Notes: generated by a model from the letters alone, not told the origin. DNA of 64,000 nucleotides from Streptomyces sp. NBC_00569 (GCF_036345255.1 NZ_CP107783.1:4327501-4391500); one strand, 5' to 3'; positions 34,420 through 43,601 are shown, counted from the stretch's first letter. Program-made: numbers and translations.

Positions 34420-36036
34420 TCAGGACCCCAGCCGGTTCGCGAGCGCCACGAACTGGGGCCATGTGAGCGGGGGCTTGCCCGGGTACCAGAGCTTCTGGAT
34501 CGTCGCCCGCAGCGGCATGCGGATCCCCTGCGCGACCTGCGCCTGCGTCTGCGCGTTCGGGAAGTCGCACCACACGGCGAACGTGCCGCCCAGGATCTGG
34601 CTGTCGTACTTCGCGGGCACCGGCGTCGTGCCGCGCACGACGAGCGGGGTCCAGCTCTCGTAGATCCGCCGCCCGGTCGGGTACACGAAGTTGTTGGGCT
34701 GACCGAGGACGTAGTAGAGGAACTCGTCGTTGTAGTTGGTCATCCTGCGGCCCTCGCGCAGGTACTCCTCCGGCGGGCGCGCCCCAATCTCCTTGCCCGT
34801 CCAGTAGGCGACCTCCAGGCTCTTGTCGGCCTTGACGACACCGCCCCGGAAGAACCCGTCGTTCCACGCCTTGAGGGAGCGGTCGAACGGCTTCATCGTG
34901 GCGACCCGGTCGTTCAGCCAGCCCGTCGTGAGGTCCTCGACCGTCGCGTTCGCCCCGTACTTCTTCCTGGCGGCGGCCGCGAGCTGCGGGAAGGACGCCT
35001 CGGGGTTCTTGACCGTCAGGGCCTGGTACTCGTCGCCGCCCAGGTGCCAGAAGGCGCCGGGGAAGAGGGGAGCGTACTCCCGCAGCAGATCGTCGACGAT
35101 CTTCGCCGACCCGGGGTTCGAGATGTCGACGGCGCCGCGCGTCGCGACCCCGGCGGTGTTCCGCAGCTGGAGATCGGGGTGCGCCTGGATCACCGCGCCG
35201 AGGTGTCCCGGCGAGTCGATCTCGGGGATCACGGTGATGTGCCGCTCGGCGGCGAGCGAGACGATCTCGCGGACCTGCGCCTTGGTCAGGTGGTCGGGCG
35301 AGACGATCTCGGGGTGCGAGTCCGACTGGATACGGAAGGCCTGGTCGTCGGAGAAGTGCAGACCGAACTGGTTGTACTTGAGGTCACCGATCTCCCGGAT
35401 CCGGTCCTTGATCCACCCGGCCGTGAAGGTCTTGCGCGCGATGTCCAGCATGAACCCGCGCTGGGGCTTCGCCGGCGCGTCCTTCACCACGCCCTCCGGC
35501 GCGGTGCCCCCGCCGTGCACCTCCTGCTTGAGCGTGCGCGTGCCGTAGAAGACGCCCGCGTCCCCCGGCCCCACGATCCGCACCCGGCCGTCCTTCACGG
35601 TCATCGTGTACGACTCCGGGTTCCCGCTTCCGCCGAGCGCCAGCTCCACGTCACCGGCACCGGCCTTGACCTTGCCCGCGTACTTCAGCCTCAGCTCGTC
35701 GGCGATGAGCTTGCCCTCGTCGGAGAGCTTCGCGTCCGTGATGACGACACGGCCGCTGGTGGGGCGCCATCCGGGGCCGCGCGCCGGCGTGTGCTCGCGC
35801 ACGGAGGGGATGGTCTGCGGGGTCTTCGACAGGGGGTACGACTTCGACGGCGAGGGCTCGGCCGACGTGCGGGCCGCCGTGGTGGCGGACGCGGACTTTC
35901 CGTCGGAGGGGCGCCCGGCAGGGGAGGCGCCGGTGCCGCCCCCGTCGCCACCGCAGCCGACGAGGACCATGGTCAGCGCGACCGTCCCCGCCGTGACAAC
36001 TCCCGCGCCGACCGTCGATCGACTCCGCGTACCCAT
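34420..36036 (-). CDS. GH20 beta-N-acetylhexosaminidase lipoprotein
   Basis: 538 residues. The signal peptide AGVVTAGTVALTMVLVGCGG ends in a lipobox with Cys near residue 28. A Ser/Thr-rich linker, a GH20b-like N-terminal domain and the GH20 barrel follow: KPQRGFMLDIARKTFTAGWI, FGLHFSDDQAFRI, VIPEIDSPGHLG and FWHLGGDEYQ, which carries the Asp-Glu catalytic pair. It should release terminal GlcNAc or GalNAc from chitin or cell-wall fragments outside the cell. The C-terminal region keeps the aromatic WPQFVALANRLG end of the family. Confidence 0.93.
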   Translation of the reverse strand: MGTRSRSTVGAGVVTAGTVALTMVLVGCGGDGGGTGASPAGRPSDGKSASATTAARTSAEPSPSKSYPLSKTPQTIPSVREHTPARGPGWRPTSGRVVITDAKLSDEGKLIADELRLKYAGKVKAGAGDVELALGGSGNPESYTMTVKDGRVRIVGPGDAGVFYGTRTLKQEVHGGGTAPEGVVKDAPAKPQRGFMLDIARKTFTAGWIKDRIREIGDLKYNQFGLHFSDDQAFRIQSDSHPEIVSPDHLTKAQVREIVSLAAERHITVIPEIDSPGHLGAVIQAHPDLQLRNTAGVATRGAVDISNPGSAKIVDDLLREYAPLFPGAFWHLGGDEYQALTVKNPEASFPQLAAAARKKYGANATVEDLTTGWLNDRVATMKPFDRSLKAWNDGFFRGGVVKADKSLEVAYWTGKEIGARPPEEYLREGRRMTNYNDEFLYYVLGQPNNFVYPTGRRIYESWTPLVVRGTTPVPAKYDSQILGGTFAVWCDFPNAQTQAQVAQGIRMPLRATIQKLWYPGKPPLTWPQFVALANRLGS

Positions 36037-36393
36037 CAGTGACCGTCCTCCGGTTCCGACAGCAACCTCGACATCGAATTCCGCGTCCTAGGAGGCGACC
36101 GTAAGGCCCCGCTCCCCCGACCTCCCGTCCACCACACGCCCCCAAACTCTCCCGTCCGGGTGAAATCGGTGCATGCGCCAGACAGCTCCTGACCCGGATC
36201 GCTAGCGTGTACGCACATCCGCCACACCCTCACCACATGTCCCGTGACGCTCCTGACTCACGTCTCGTCCCAGTGTCAGCCCAGTCACGTCCCACGTCTC
36301 GCCGAGGAGCGCAAGCTGCCTTCGCACCGTTTCTCCCGCCTCCCCGGGCATGCCGCCATACGGGTGCAGTCCCCACCAGGGCATGTGTCGCCC
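36037..36393. other. Intergenic region between GH20 and urate-pathway gene
   Basis: 357 nt of divergent spacer with no supported gene. It contains TAGCGT at 36204-36209, a possible -10 element on the plus strand, and near-repeats of ACGTCTCG and CCCAGT at 36265-36305. No clear hairpin or operator is seen. Confidence 0.4.
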
Positions 36394-36963
36394 GTGCAGT
36401 CGTCCCCGCACGGCCTCAGCCGGTTCAACACGCTGCCCGCGGCCGAGGCCGAGCGCGCGCTCCTGACCTGCTGCGGGTCACTCCACTGGACCCGCCGCCT
36501 CGCCGCGCACCGGCCCTACCCGGACCTCGGCGCGCTGCTCGCCGCCGCCGACGAGGCGGTCTACGACTTCGTGCCCGCCGACCTCGACGAAGCCCTGTCC
36601 CGCGAGACGCTCCCCCTGCCGCCGCACGGCTCGTACTCCGTCGCGCACACCGCGCTCGGCGCCGCGCACAGCGCGTACGAGAGCCGCTTCGGGCATGCGT
36701 TCGTGATCTGCCTCGACGGCTACGGGCCCGACGAGGCCCTCGACCAGCTCCTGGCCGGAATCCGGTCACGCCTTGGCAACGATCCCGAGGAGGAGCGCGT
36801 CCTGTCCTGGGACGAACTGCGCCGACTCGCCCGGGGGCGACTCGCCCGGCTCGTTCGGTCGCTGGATGCCCGGACGGAGCCCCAGGAAGCGATAGACCCG
36901 CAGGAACCAGCGGATTCCGGGCGCCCCGACAGCGCGTCCGATAGCCCGTACGTGGCTGTTTGA
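36394..36963 (+). CDS. OHCU decarboxylase (urate degradation, UraD-like)
   Basis: About 189 residues matching 2-oxo-4-hydroxy-4-carboxy-5-ureidoimidazoline decarboxylase, which makes S-allantoin in purine breakdown. Motifs: LSRFNTLPAAEAERALLTCC, LAAHRPYPDLGALLAAADEA, GAAHSAYESRFGHAFVICLD and the end EEERVLSWDELRRLARGRLA. The catalytic His expected near the start appears in LAAHRPYP. The exact start is unclear; GTG 36394 leaves a length close to the family. No other urate genes are nearby; the gene precedes sdhC by 149 nt. Confidence 0.8.
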   Translation: MQSSPHGLSRFNTLPAAEAERALLTCCGSLHWTRRLAAHRPYPDLGALLAAADEAVYDFVPADLDEALSRETLPLPPHGSYSVAHTALGAAHSAYESRFGHAFVICLDGYGPDEALDQLLAGIRSRLGNDPEEERVLSWDELRRLARGRLARLVRSLDARTEPQEAIDPQEPADSGRPDSASDSPYVAV

Positions 36964-37112
36964 TTGCCTGTTTGATCACACCGGCGGCCCCCGGGCGAGC
37001 GAGCCGACAACTCGTCGATACGATGACGAGCGGCCGGTGGACCGTACCCGGCCGGGCCCGACCGACACTGAAGCCGGCGCGGCCCCAATCCCCGCTCCCG
37101 GAGGGTTCTTCC

Positions 37113-37493
37113 GTGCCGGCTGGAACGCTGTACCGCGGCCGGGAAGGCATGTGGTCGTGGGTGGCTCATCGAGTCACCGGTGTCCTCATTTTCTTCTTCC
37201 TGTTCGTACACGTCCTGGACACCGCTCTCGTCCGCGTCTCCCCCGAGTCGTACGACGACGTCGTTTCCACCTACAAGACGCCGATCGTCGCGCTCCTCGA
37301 GTACGGCCTCGTCGCCGCCATCCTCTTCCACGCGCTCAACGGCCTGCGTGTCATCGCCGTCGACTTCTGGTCGAAGGGTCCGCGCTACCAGAAGCAGATG
37401 CTCTGGACCGTCGTCGGCATCTGGGTCGTGCTGATGGTGGGCGCGCTCTACCCGGTCCTCGGCCACGCCGTCCGTGAACTCTTCGGGAGCTGA
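37113..37493 (+). CDS. sdhC: Succinate dehydrogenase cytochrome b556 subunit
   Basis: 126 residues with three TM segments (VTGVLIFFFLFVHVLDTALV, GLVAAILFHALNGLRVIAVD, TVVGIWVVLMVGALYPVLG). The motif HRVTGVL and the His in FHALNGLRV are expected for haem b and quinone binding. GTG 37113 has GGAGGG 7 nt upstream. It is first in sdhCDAB, 8 nt before sdhD, and anchors complex II in the membrane. Confidence 0.93.
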   Translation: MPAGTLYRGREGMWSWVAHRVTGVLIFFFLFVHVLDTALVRVSPESYDDVVSTYKTPIVALLEYGLVAAILFHALNGLRVIAVDFWSKGPRYQKQMLWTVVGIWVVLMVGALYPVLGHAVRELFGS

Positions 37494-37501
37494 CGCCAGA
37501 C

Positions 37502-37990
37502 ATGTCTGCTGACACCACCCCTGCGAAGACGCCCGGCGTCGGACCCGTCGAGGCCGCCGCCGTCTACGACGTCGACCACCCGGCCCCCCTCATCGAGGCC
37601 CCCCGCAAGCGCACCTCGAAGACCCCGCGCTCGACGCGCGGCAACTTCGAGATGGCCGCATGGCTCTTCATGCGCCTGTCCGGCGTCGTCCTCGTCGTCC
37701 TGGTCCTCGGCCACCTGCTCATCCAGCTCGTCCTCGACGGCGGCGTGAGCAAGATCGGCTTCGCGTTCGTCGCGGGCCGCTGGGCCTCGCCGTTCTGGCA
37801 GGGCTGGGACCTCCTGATGCTGTGGCTCGCGATGCTGCACGGCGCGAACGGCCTGCGCACGGTCATCAACGACTACGCCGAGCGCCCGAACACGCGCCTG
37901 TGGCTGAAGGGCCTCCTGTACACCGCCACGGTGTTCACGATCCTGCTGGGCACGCTGGTGATCTTCACCTTCGACCCGAACATCCGATAG
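37502..37990 (+). CDS. sdhD: Succinate dehydrogenase hydrophobic anchor subunit
   Basis: 162 residues. A 45-residue Pro/Thr-rich cytoplasmic lead is followed by three TM segments (LSGVVLVVLVLGHLLIQLVL, WDLLMLWLAMLHGANGLRTV, LYTATVFTILLGTLVIFTF). HLLIQ and LHGANGLRT carry the His residues that ligate haem in this family. It is the second membrane subunit of complex II. The lead is longer than in many SdhD proteins. Confidence 0.92.
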   Translation: MSADTTPAKTPGVGPVEAAAVYDVDHPAPLIEAPRKRTSKTPRSTRGNFEMAAWLFMRLSGVVLVVLVLGHLLIQLVLDGGVSKIGFAFVAGRWASPFWQGWDLLMLWLAMLHGANGLRTVINDYAERPNTRLWLKGLLYTATVFTILLGTLVIFTFDPNIR

Positions 37991-38013
37991 GCACGGGGCT
38001 GAGGTAACCACTC

Positions 38014-39768
38014 ATGAAGATCCACAAGTACGACACCGTCATCGTCGGCGCCGGCGGCGCGGGCATGCGCGCGGCCATCGAGTCGACGAAGCGCAGCCGC
38101 ACCGCCGTCCTGACGAAGCTCTACCCCACCCGCTCCCACACGGGCGCGGCGCAGGGCGGCATGGCCGCCGCGCTCGCCAACGTGGAGGAGGACAACTGGG
38201 AGTGGCACACCTTCGACACGATCAAGGGCGGTGACTACCTGGTCGACCAGGACGCCGCCGAGATCCTCGCGAAGGAGGCCATCGACTCCGTCCTCGACCT
38301 GGAGAAGATGGGCCTGCCGTTCAACCGCACCCCGGACGGCACCATCGACCAGCGCCGCTTCGGCGGTCACTCGCGCAACCACGGCGAGGCCCCGGTCCGC
38401 CGGTCCTGCTACGCCGCGGACCGCACCGGCCACATGATCCTTCAGACGCTGTACCAGAACTGCGTGAAGGAGGGCGTGGAGTTCTTCAACGAGTTCTACG
38501 TCCTGGACCAGCTGATCACCGAGGTCGACGGCGTCAAGCACTCGGCCGGTGTCGTCGCGTACGAGCTGGCGACCGGCGAGATCCACATCTTCCAGGCCAA
38601 GTCGGTCATCTACGCCTCGGGCGGCACCGGCAAGTTCTTCAAGGTGACGTCGAACGCGCACACCCTGACCGGTGACGGCCAGGCGGCCTGCTACCGGCGC
38701 GGGCTGCCGCTGGAGGACATGGAGTTCTTCCAGTTCCACCCGACCGGCATCTGGCGCATGGGCATCCTTCTCACGGAGGGCGCCCGCGGTGAGGGCGGCA
38801 TCCTCCGTAACAAGGACGGCGAGCGCTTCATGGAGAAGTACGCGCCCGTCATGAAGGACCTCGCGTCCCGTGACGTCGTGTCCCGCTCCATCTACACGGA
38901 GATCCGTGAGGGCCGCGGCTGCGGTCCCGAGGGCGACCACGTCTACCTCGACCTCACGCACCTCCCGCCGGAGCAGCTCGACGCCAAGCTCCCGGACATC
39001 ACGGAGTTCGCGCGCACCTACCTCGGTATCGAGCCCTACACGGACCCGATCCCGATCCAGCCCACCGCGCACTACGCCATGGGCGGCATCCCGACGAACG
39101 TCGAGGGTGAGGTCCTGTCGGACAACACCACCGTCGTCCCCGGTCTGTACGCCGCCGGCGAGGTCGCCTGCGTGTCCGTCCACGGCGCCAACCGCCTCGG
39201 CACCAACTCGCTGCTCGACATCAACGTCTTCGGGCGTCGTGCGGGCATCGCCGCCGCCGAGTACTCGGAGAAGGCCGACTACGTCGAGCTGCCCGAGGAC
39301 CCGGCTTCGATGGTCGTCGAGCAGGTCGAGCGCCTGCGCAACTCCACGGGCACGGAGCGCGTCGCGGTCATCCGCAACGAGCTCCAGGAGTGCATGGACG
39401 CCAACGTGATGGTGTTCCGCACCGAGCAGACGATCAAGACGGCCGTCGAGAAGATCGCCGAGCTGCGCGCGCGGTACAAGAACGTTTCGATCCAGGACAA
39501 GGGCAAGCGGTTCAACACCGACCTCCTGGAGGCCATCGAGCTGGGCAACCTGCTCGACCTGGCCGAGGTCATGGCGACCTCCGCCCTGGCGCGCAAGGAG
39601 TCCCGCGGCGGCCACTACCGCGAGGACTTCCCGAACCGCGACGACGTCAACTTCATGCGCCACACCATGGCGTACCGCGAGGTCGGCGACGACGGCTCCG
39701 AGTCCATCCGTCTGGACTACAAGCCGGTCGTCCAGACCCGCTACCAGCCGATGGAGCGTAAGTACTGA
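38014..39768 (+). CDS. sdhA: Succinate dehydrogenase flavoprotein subunit
   Basis: 584 residues. It binds FAD covalently and oxidises succinate to fumarate on the cytoplasmic face. FAD motif VIVGAGGAGMRAAIE at the start; SHTGAAQGGMAAAL contains the flavinylated His; GHSRNHGEAPVRRSCYAADR and HPTGIWRMGILLTEGARGEG belong to the active site. HGANRLGTNSLLDINVFGRR near residue 390 closes the FAD site. The stop overlaps the sdhB ATG (TGATG). Confidence 0.97.
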   Translation: MKIHKYDTVIVGAGGAGMRAAIESTKRSRTAVLTKLYPTRSHTGAAQGGMAAALANVEEDNWEWHTFDTIKGGDYLVDQDAAEILAKEAIDSVLDLEKMGLPFNRTPDGTIDQRRFGGHSRNHGEAPVRRSCYAADRTGHMILQTLYQNCVKEGVEFFNEFYVLDQLITEVDGVKHSAGVVAYELATGEIHIFQAKSVIYASGGTGKFFKVTSNAHTLTGDGQAACYRRGLPLEDMEFFQFHPTGIWRMGILLTEGARGEGGILRNKDGERFMEKYAPVMKDLASRDVVSRSIYTEIREGRGCGPEGDHVYLDLTHLPPEQLDAKLPDITEFARTYLGIEPYTDPIPIQPTAHYAMGGIPTNVEGEVLSDNTTVVPGLYAAGEVACVSVHGANRLGTNSLLDINVFGRRAGIAAAEYSEKADYVELPEDPASMVVEQVERLRNSTGTERVAVIRNELQECMDANVMVFRTEQTIKTAVEKIAELRARYKNVSIQDKGKRFNTDLLEAIELGNLLDLAEVMATSALARKESRGGHYREDFPNRDDVNFMRHTMAYREVGDDGSESIRLDYKPVVQTRYQPMERKY

Positions 39769-40532
39769 TGGCTACCCCGACCATGGACAAGCTCGAGGCT
39801 CTCGAGGCGGACAACGGCTCGCACCTCATCACGGTCACCTTCCGCATCCGCCGGTTCAACCCGGAGGTCTCCGCGGACGCGGTCTGGGAGGACTTCCAGC
39901 TCGACATCGATCCGAAGGAGCGCGTCCTCGACGCCCTCCACAAGATCAAGTGGGAGCTCGACGGCTCGCTGACCTTCCGGCGCTCCTGCGCGCACGGCAT
40001 CTGCGGCTCGGATGCCATGCGCATCAACGGCCGCAACCGCCTGGCCTGCAAGACGCTGATCAAGGACATCAGCCCGGAGAAGCCGATCACGGTCGAGGCC
40101 ATCAAGGGCCTCACGGTCCTCAAGGACCTCGTGGTCGACATGGACCCGTTCTTCCAGGCGTACCGGGACGTCATGCCGTTCCTGGTCACGACGGGCAACG
40201 AGCCGACGCGCGAGCGTCTGCAGTCCGCCGAGGACCGCGAGCGCTTCGACGACACGACCAAGTGCATCCTGTGCGCCGCGTGCACGTCCTCGTGCCCGGT
40301 GTTCTGGAACGACGGCCAGTACTTCGGCCCGGCCGCGATCGTCAACGCGCACCGCTTCATCTTCGACTCGCGTGACGAGGCGGGCGAGCAGCGCCTGGAG
40401 ATCCTCAACGACAAGGACGGCGTGTGGCGTTGCCGCACGACGTTCAACTGCACGGACGCCTGCCCGCGCGGTATCGAGGTCACCAAGGCGATCCAGGAAG
40501 TCAAGCGCGCGCTGATCACGCGCCGCTACTGA
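39768..40532 (+). CDS. sdhB: Succinate dehydrogenase iron-sulfur subunit
   Basis: 254 residues. The [2Fe-2S] cluster is bound by CAHGICGSDAM plus a later Cys in RNRLACKTL. CILCAACTSSCPVFW and CTDACPRGIEV bind the [4Fe-4S] and [3Fe-4S] clusters. It passes electrons from SdhA to quinone at SdhC/D. Last gene of the operon, followed by a strong terminator. Confidence 0.97.
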   Translation: MATPTMDKLEALEADNGSHLITVTFRIRRFNPEVSADAVWEDFQLDIDPKERVLDALHKIKWELDGSLTFRRSCAHGICGSDAMRINGRNRLACKTLIKDISPEKPITVEAIKGLTVLKDLVVDMDPFFQAYRDVMPFLVTTGNEPTRERLQSAEDRERFDDTTKCILCAACTSSCPVFWNDGQYFGPAAIVNAHRFIFDSRDEAGEQRLEILNDKDGVWRCRTTFNCTDACPRGIEVTKAIQEVKRALITRRY

Positions 40533-40553
40533 CCTTCCCGGCGTCACGTCCCT

Positions 40554-40594
40554 GAGGGCCCCGCTCCCGGTTTCGCACCGGGGGCGGGGCCCTC
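40554..40594 (+). terminator. Very strong terminator hairpin after sdhB
   Basis: GAGGGCCCCGC...CCGG pairs with CCGG...GCGGGGCCCTC around a TTTCGCA loop, a stem of about 17 bp. It is 21 nt after the sdhB stop and also suits the convergent Lrp gene. Confidence 0.9.
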
Positions 40595-40628
40595 GGTGCG
40601 TCACGGGCCCGGCGTCAGGGGCCCGCCG

Positions 40629-41075
40629 TCAGGGGCCTGCTGTCACGGGGCGCTCGAAGAACGTCTCCAGGGCCACCGTCGCCTGCGTGCCGCTGACGCC
40701 CTCGATCGCGTACAACCGCCGCAGCACGTCCTGGAGTTGCCGTGTCGTCTCCGTGCGCACCTTCACCAGGACCGACGCGCTGCCGGCGATGATGTGCGCC
40801 TCCTGGATCTCGGGGATCGCGGCGAACTTCCCGGCCGACTCCCCCATCCACGACGACGACTCGACCATCACGAACGCGAGCACCCCCTGCCCGAGCGCGG
40901 CCGGGTCCACGTCGACGGTCGTCCGCAGGATCACGCCCCGCTCGCGCAGCTTGCGCACCCGCTCGTGGGCCGCGCCCGCCGAGAGGCCGACCTCCTTGCC
41001 GAGCGCCGCGTACGCCGTCGTCGCGTCGCGCTGGAGCAGCCCGACCAGCTTCCGGTCGATGTCATCCACTGCCAC
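40629..41075 (-). CDS. Lrp/AsnC family transcriptional regulator
   Basis: About 148 residues. The N-terminal helix-turn-helix is DDIDRKLVGLLQRDATTAYA, LGKEVGLSAGAAHERVRKLR; the C-terminal RAM domain includes FVMVESSSWMGESAGKFAAI and EAHIIAGSASVLVKVRTET. These regulators sense amino acids or related molecules. GTG 41075 is preferred as GGGAG lies 9 nt before it, but ATG 41129 is possible. It is divergent from the SMP-30 gene at 41180, which it may control, as local Lrp regulators often do. Confidence 0.88.
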   Translation of the reverse strand: MAVDDIDRKLVGLLQRDATTAYAALGKEVGLSAGAAHERVRKLRERGVILRTTVDVDPAALGQGVLAFVMVESSSWMGESAGKFAAIPEIQEAHIIAGSASVLVKVRTETTRQLQDVLRRLYAIEGVSGTQATVALETFFERPVTAGP

Positions 41076-41179
41076 TGTGACCCACTCCCGCTCGGCCGAC
41101 CATGGCGTAACCATATCCCGTTCTGCCATAGTCCAATACGACAGGATTTCATTCAGTCAACAGTTCTTGGGGGATAGTC

Positions 41180-42109
41180 ATGTCTGGCCAGAACCAGCCC
41201 AGCGTGTACGAGATTCTGGACGAGCGCTTCCGCACCGGACGGTGCGCCTTCGGGGACGACAGCCTCACCACCCTGCACAGCGGCAGCCGTTGGGCCGAAG
41301 GCCCCGTCTATCTGCCCGCCTGGCGCCAGCTCATCTGGAGCGACATCCCCAACGACCGCCTGCTGCGCTGGGACGAGGCGACCGGCGCGGTCAGCCTCTT
41401 CCGCACCCCCGCCGGACACACCAACGGCAACACCCTCGACCGCGAGGGGCGCCTCATCAGCGCCGAACAGGGCGGCCGCCGCGTGACCCGCACCGAGGCC
41501 GACGGGCGGATCACCGTCCTCGCCGACCGCTTCGAGGGCAAGCGGCTGAACAGCCCGAACGACGCGGTGGTGCGTTCGGACGGCTCGATCTGGTTCTCGG
41601 ACCCGGACTTCGGGATCACCAGCGACTACGAGGGCTTCCGCGCCGAGTCCGAGATCGGGGCCAACAACGTCTACCGGATCGACCCCGCCACCGGCGAGGT
41701 GCGCCAGGTCGCCGACGGCTTCGGGGCACCGAACGGGCTCGTCTTCTCACCCGACGAGCGCCGGCTGTACGTGTCCGACACCCGGGCCGGATGCATCCGC
41801 GTCTTCGACGTGCTCGACGACGGCGAGAGTCTGAGCGACGGCAAGGTCTTCGCCGAGACCAGCGGCGACGACGGCCGCTTCGACAACATCCGCTTCGACG
41901 ACGGCGGGCGGCTGTGGGCCGCCGCCATGCATGGCGGTGTGCACTGCTACGACCCGGACGGCACACGGATCGGCCGCATCGACGTCCCGGAGCCGGTCTC
42001 CAACGTCGCGTTCGGCGGCCCCAAGAACAACATCCTCTTCATCACCGCGACGACGTCCCTGTACTGCCTGATGATGTCCGTGACCGGCGCGCCACGTATC
42101 CGCCACTGA
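41180..42109 (+). CDS. SMP-30/gluconolactonase/LRE family protein
   Basis: 309 residues, six-bladed propeller hydrolase that opens sugar lactones. Motifs: GSRWAEGPVYLPAWRQLIWS with the metal-binding Glu, RLNSPNDAVVRSDGSIWFSD, GFGAPNGLVFSPDERRLYVS and GRFDNIRFDDGGRLWAAAMH. GGGGGA lies 5 nt before ATG 41180. The divergent Lrp regulator suggests substrate-induced control; the substrate is unknown. Confidence 0.9.
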   Translation: MSGQNQPSVYEILDERFRTGRCAFGDDSLTTLHSGSRWAEGPVYLPAWRQLIWSDIPNDRLLRWDEATGAVSLFRTPAGHTNGNTLDREGRLISAEQGGRRVTRTEADGRITVLADRFEGKRLNSPNDAVVRSDGSIWFSDPDFGITSDYEGFRAESEIGANNVYRIDPATGEVRQVADGFGAPNGLVFSPDERRLYVSDTRAGCIRVFDVLDDGESLSDGKVFAETSGDDGRFDNIRFDDGGRLWAAAMHGGVHCYDPDGTRIGRIDVPEPVSNVAFGGPKNNILFITATTSLYCLMMSVTGAPRIRH

Positions 42110-42153
42110 CGAGATGTCGTCCGATTTACCCTGAACACGGCTAATCTGACGGT

Positions 42154-42555
42154 ATGTCACTTGAGCTTGAGCTGCTCGGCTTCGACAACGTGCTGTTCCC
42201 CGTCGGCGACCTCGGCGAGGCGGTCTCCTTCTATGAGCGGGCCGGCTTCCGCGTGAAGTTCCGCCTCGACGAGGCCGGGATCGCCCTCCTCGAAGCCGGC
42301 AAGGAGACGCCGGGCGTACTGCTGCGCGCGGAGGAGGACTTCGGCCACCGGCCTCCTCCATGGCCGGGCCCGCGCGTATGGCTCGAGGTGCGCGACGCCA
42401 AGGCGGCGGCCCGCGCGCTGACGGAGGCCGGGATCCCGCCCGTCGATCCGCCGTTCTCCACCTCCACCGGCCACGTCGTGGAGATCGCGGACCCGTGGGG
42501 CAACGTCATCGGCCTCACGGACTATCTCAAGCGGCCCGAACTGGCCCGGACTTGA
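42154..42555 (+). CDS. VOC (glyoxalase/bleomycin resistance-type) family protein
   Basis: 133 residues with two beta-alpha-beta-beta-beta modules: LGFDNVLFPVGDLGEAVSFY, ERAGFRVKFRLDEAGIALLE, then VWLEVRDAKAAARALTEAGI and STGHVVEIADPWGNVIGLTD. The PWGN motif and Glu in VVEIAD fit metal-binding VOC proteins. The substrate cannot be told. It lies 44 nt after the SMP-30 gene and may share its transcript. Confidence 0.88.
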   Translation: MSLELELLGFDNVLFPVGDLGEAVSFYERAGFRVKFRLDEAGIALLEAGKETPGVLLRAEEDFGHRPPPWPGPRVWLEVRDAKAAARALTEAGIPPVDPPFSTSTGHVVEIADPWGNVIGLTDYLKRPELART

Positions 42556-42592
42556 TGCCCGGGTTCACCGATCCCTGCCGGTCGACCCTCGC

Positions 42593-42652
42593 TTGAACAT
42601 GTTCAAAAACAGGTCTACAGTCCTTCTCGACAGCGTTTTTGAACGCGTTCAA
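42593..42652 (+). promoter_or_regulatory. Promoter with two palindromic operators TTGAACNNGTTCAA
   Basis: TTGAACATGTTCAA (42593-42606) and TTGAACGCGTTCAA (42639-42652) are perfect 14-bp palindromes of the same class, centred 46 bp apart. The first contains the -35 hexamer TTGAAC, which lies 17 nt from a -10 TACAGT (42616-42621). The second ends at the Shine-Dalgarno AAGGAGG before GTG 42667. The TetR gene three ORFs downstream is the obvious repressor. Confidence 0.8.
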
Positions 42653-42666
42653 GGAGGGGTGGGGAA

Positions 42667-43077
42667 GTGGACCTCACAGTCGTCGCATACGTCGTCTACC
42701 TCGTCGTCAGCATCAGCCTGACCGTGTGGGTGGCGCGCACCCTGAGCCGTAACGGAAGGGTCTTCCTCGCCGACGTGCTGCACGGGAACGAGAAGCTCGC
42801 GGATGCCGTCAACCATCTGCTGGTGGTCGGCTTCTACCTCGTCAACCTCGGCTTCGTGGCGCTCTACCTGAGCGGGGACGACGACATCGCCGACACCCGG
42901 GGCATCTTCGAGGCCCTGTCGACGAAGCTCGGCGTGGTGCTCCTGGTGCTGGGGGTCATGCACCTGGGGAACGTGTGGGTGCTCAACAAGATCCGGCGGC
43001 GGGGCGTGATGGAGCGGGAGCAGCTGCCGCCCGTTCCCCCGCAGGGCTGGGCCGCGCCGCCGGTCGCCGGGGCGTGA
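42667..43077 (+). CDS. Small membrane protein, first gene of TetR-controlled operon
   Basis: 136 residues with three TM segments (VVAYVVYLVVSISLTVWVAR, LLVVGFYLVNLGFVALYL, TKLGVVLLVLGVMHLGNVWV). It ends in a Pro-rich cytoplasmic tail. Not recognised. Asp/Asn near TM ends (NEKLADAVNHLL) are notable. Strong AAGGAGG Shine-Dalgarno. The stop overlaps the next gene's GTG (GTGA), so it is co-translated with the DCC-family protein. Confidence 0.8.
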   Translation: MDLTVVAYVVYLVVSISLTVWVARTLSRNGRVFLADVLHGNEKLADAVNHLLVVGFYLVNLGFVALYLSGDDDIADTRGIFEALSTKLGVVLLVLGVMHLGNVWVLNKIRRRGVMEREQLPPVPPQGWAAPPVAGA

Positions 43078-43592
43078 CGGCGATGGGCGAGGCCGCGGAC
43101 CGGGGCACCACGGGGGCCCCGGTCCGCCGGCTCATCCTCCTCTACGACGCCCAGTGCCCGCTCTGCACGTTCCTGCGGAACTGGCTCGCCCGGCAGCGCC
43201 AGCTCGTCCCGCTCGACCTGGTGCCGGCCGGATCCGAAGAGGCCCGGCGCCGCTGCCCGGGGATCGACCACATCTCCACACTCTCGGAGATCACGCTCGT
43301 CGGCGACAGCGGCCAGATCTACCGCGGACCCGCCGCCTGGGTCGTCACCCTGTGGGCACTGTCCGAGTACCGGCCCCTGTCCCACAGGTTCAGCACCCCC
43401 GCGGGCGCCCGCCTCGCGCGCGCCGCGGTCCTCGCCGCCGCCAAGTACCGCCGGACCCACCGGGACCAGCAGGTCAGGAAGTCCGGGGGCGGCGCCTACC
43501 GCAGGGCGGACGGCTGGGTGTACGACCGCGTCGACGGCTGGACGTACTACGGCCCCGCGGCCTGCGACGGCGGCTGTCACGTGCCCGATTAG
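43074..43592 (+). CDS. DUF393/DCC family thiol-disulfide oxidoreductase-like protein
   Basis: 172 residues. RLILLYDAQCPLCTFLRNWL contains the DxxCxxC motif of DCC proteins, a thioredoxin-like fold; later GDSGQIYRGPAAWVVTLWAL. The C-terminal 50 residues are Tyr/Arg-rich with a Cys pair (ACDGGC). Probably a cytoplasmic redox protein acting with the membrane protein encoded upstream. GTG 43074 overlaps the preceding stop; ATG 43083 is an alternative. Confidence 0.85.
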   Translation: MTAMGEAADRGTTGAPVRRLILLYDAQCPLCTFLRNWLARQRQLVPLDLVPAGSEEARRRCPGIDHISTLSEITLVGDSGQIYRGPAAWVVTLWALSEYRPLSHRFSTPAGARLARAAVLAAAKYRRTHRDQQVRKSGGGAYRRADGWVYDRVDGWTYYGPAACDGGCHVPD

Positions 43593-43601
43593 GCTCTGAG
43601 C

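Noticed and set aside
36244..36393. N-terminal extension of the urate-pathway decarboxylase
   Set aside because: The extra 50 residues have no family similarity and are rich in Ser/His/Pro with mixed third positions; the region is more likely a leader.
37011..37030. CTCGTC...GACGAG dyad upstream of sdhC as an operator
   Set aside because: The arms are short and overlap a weak TACGAT -10 without a -35; not enough to call a site.
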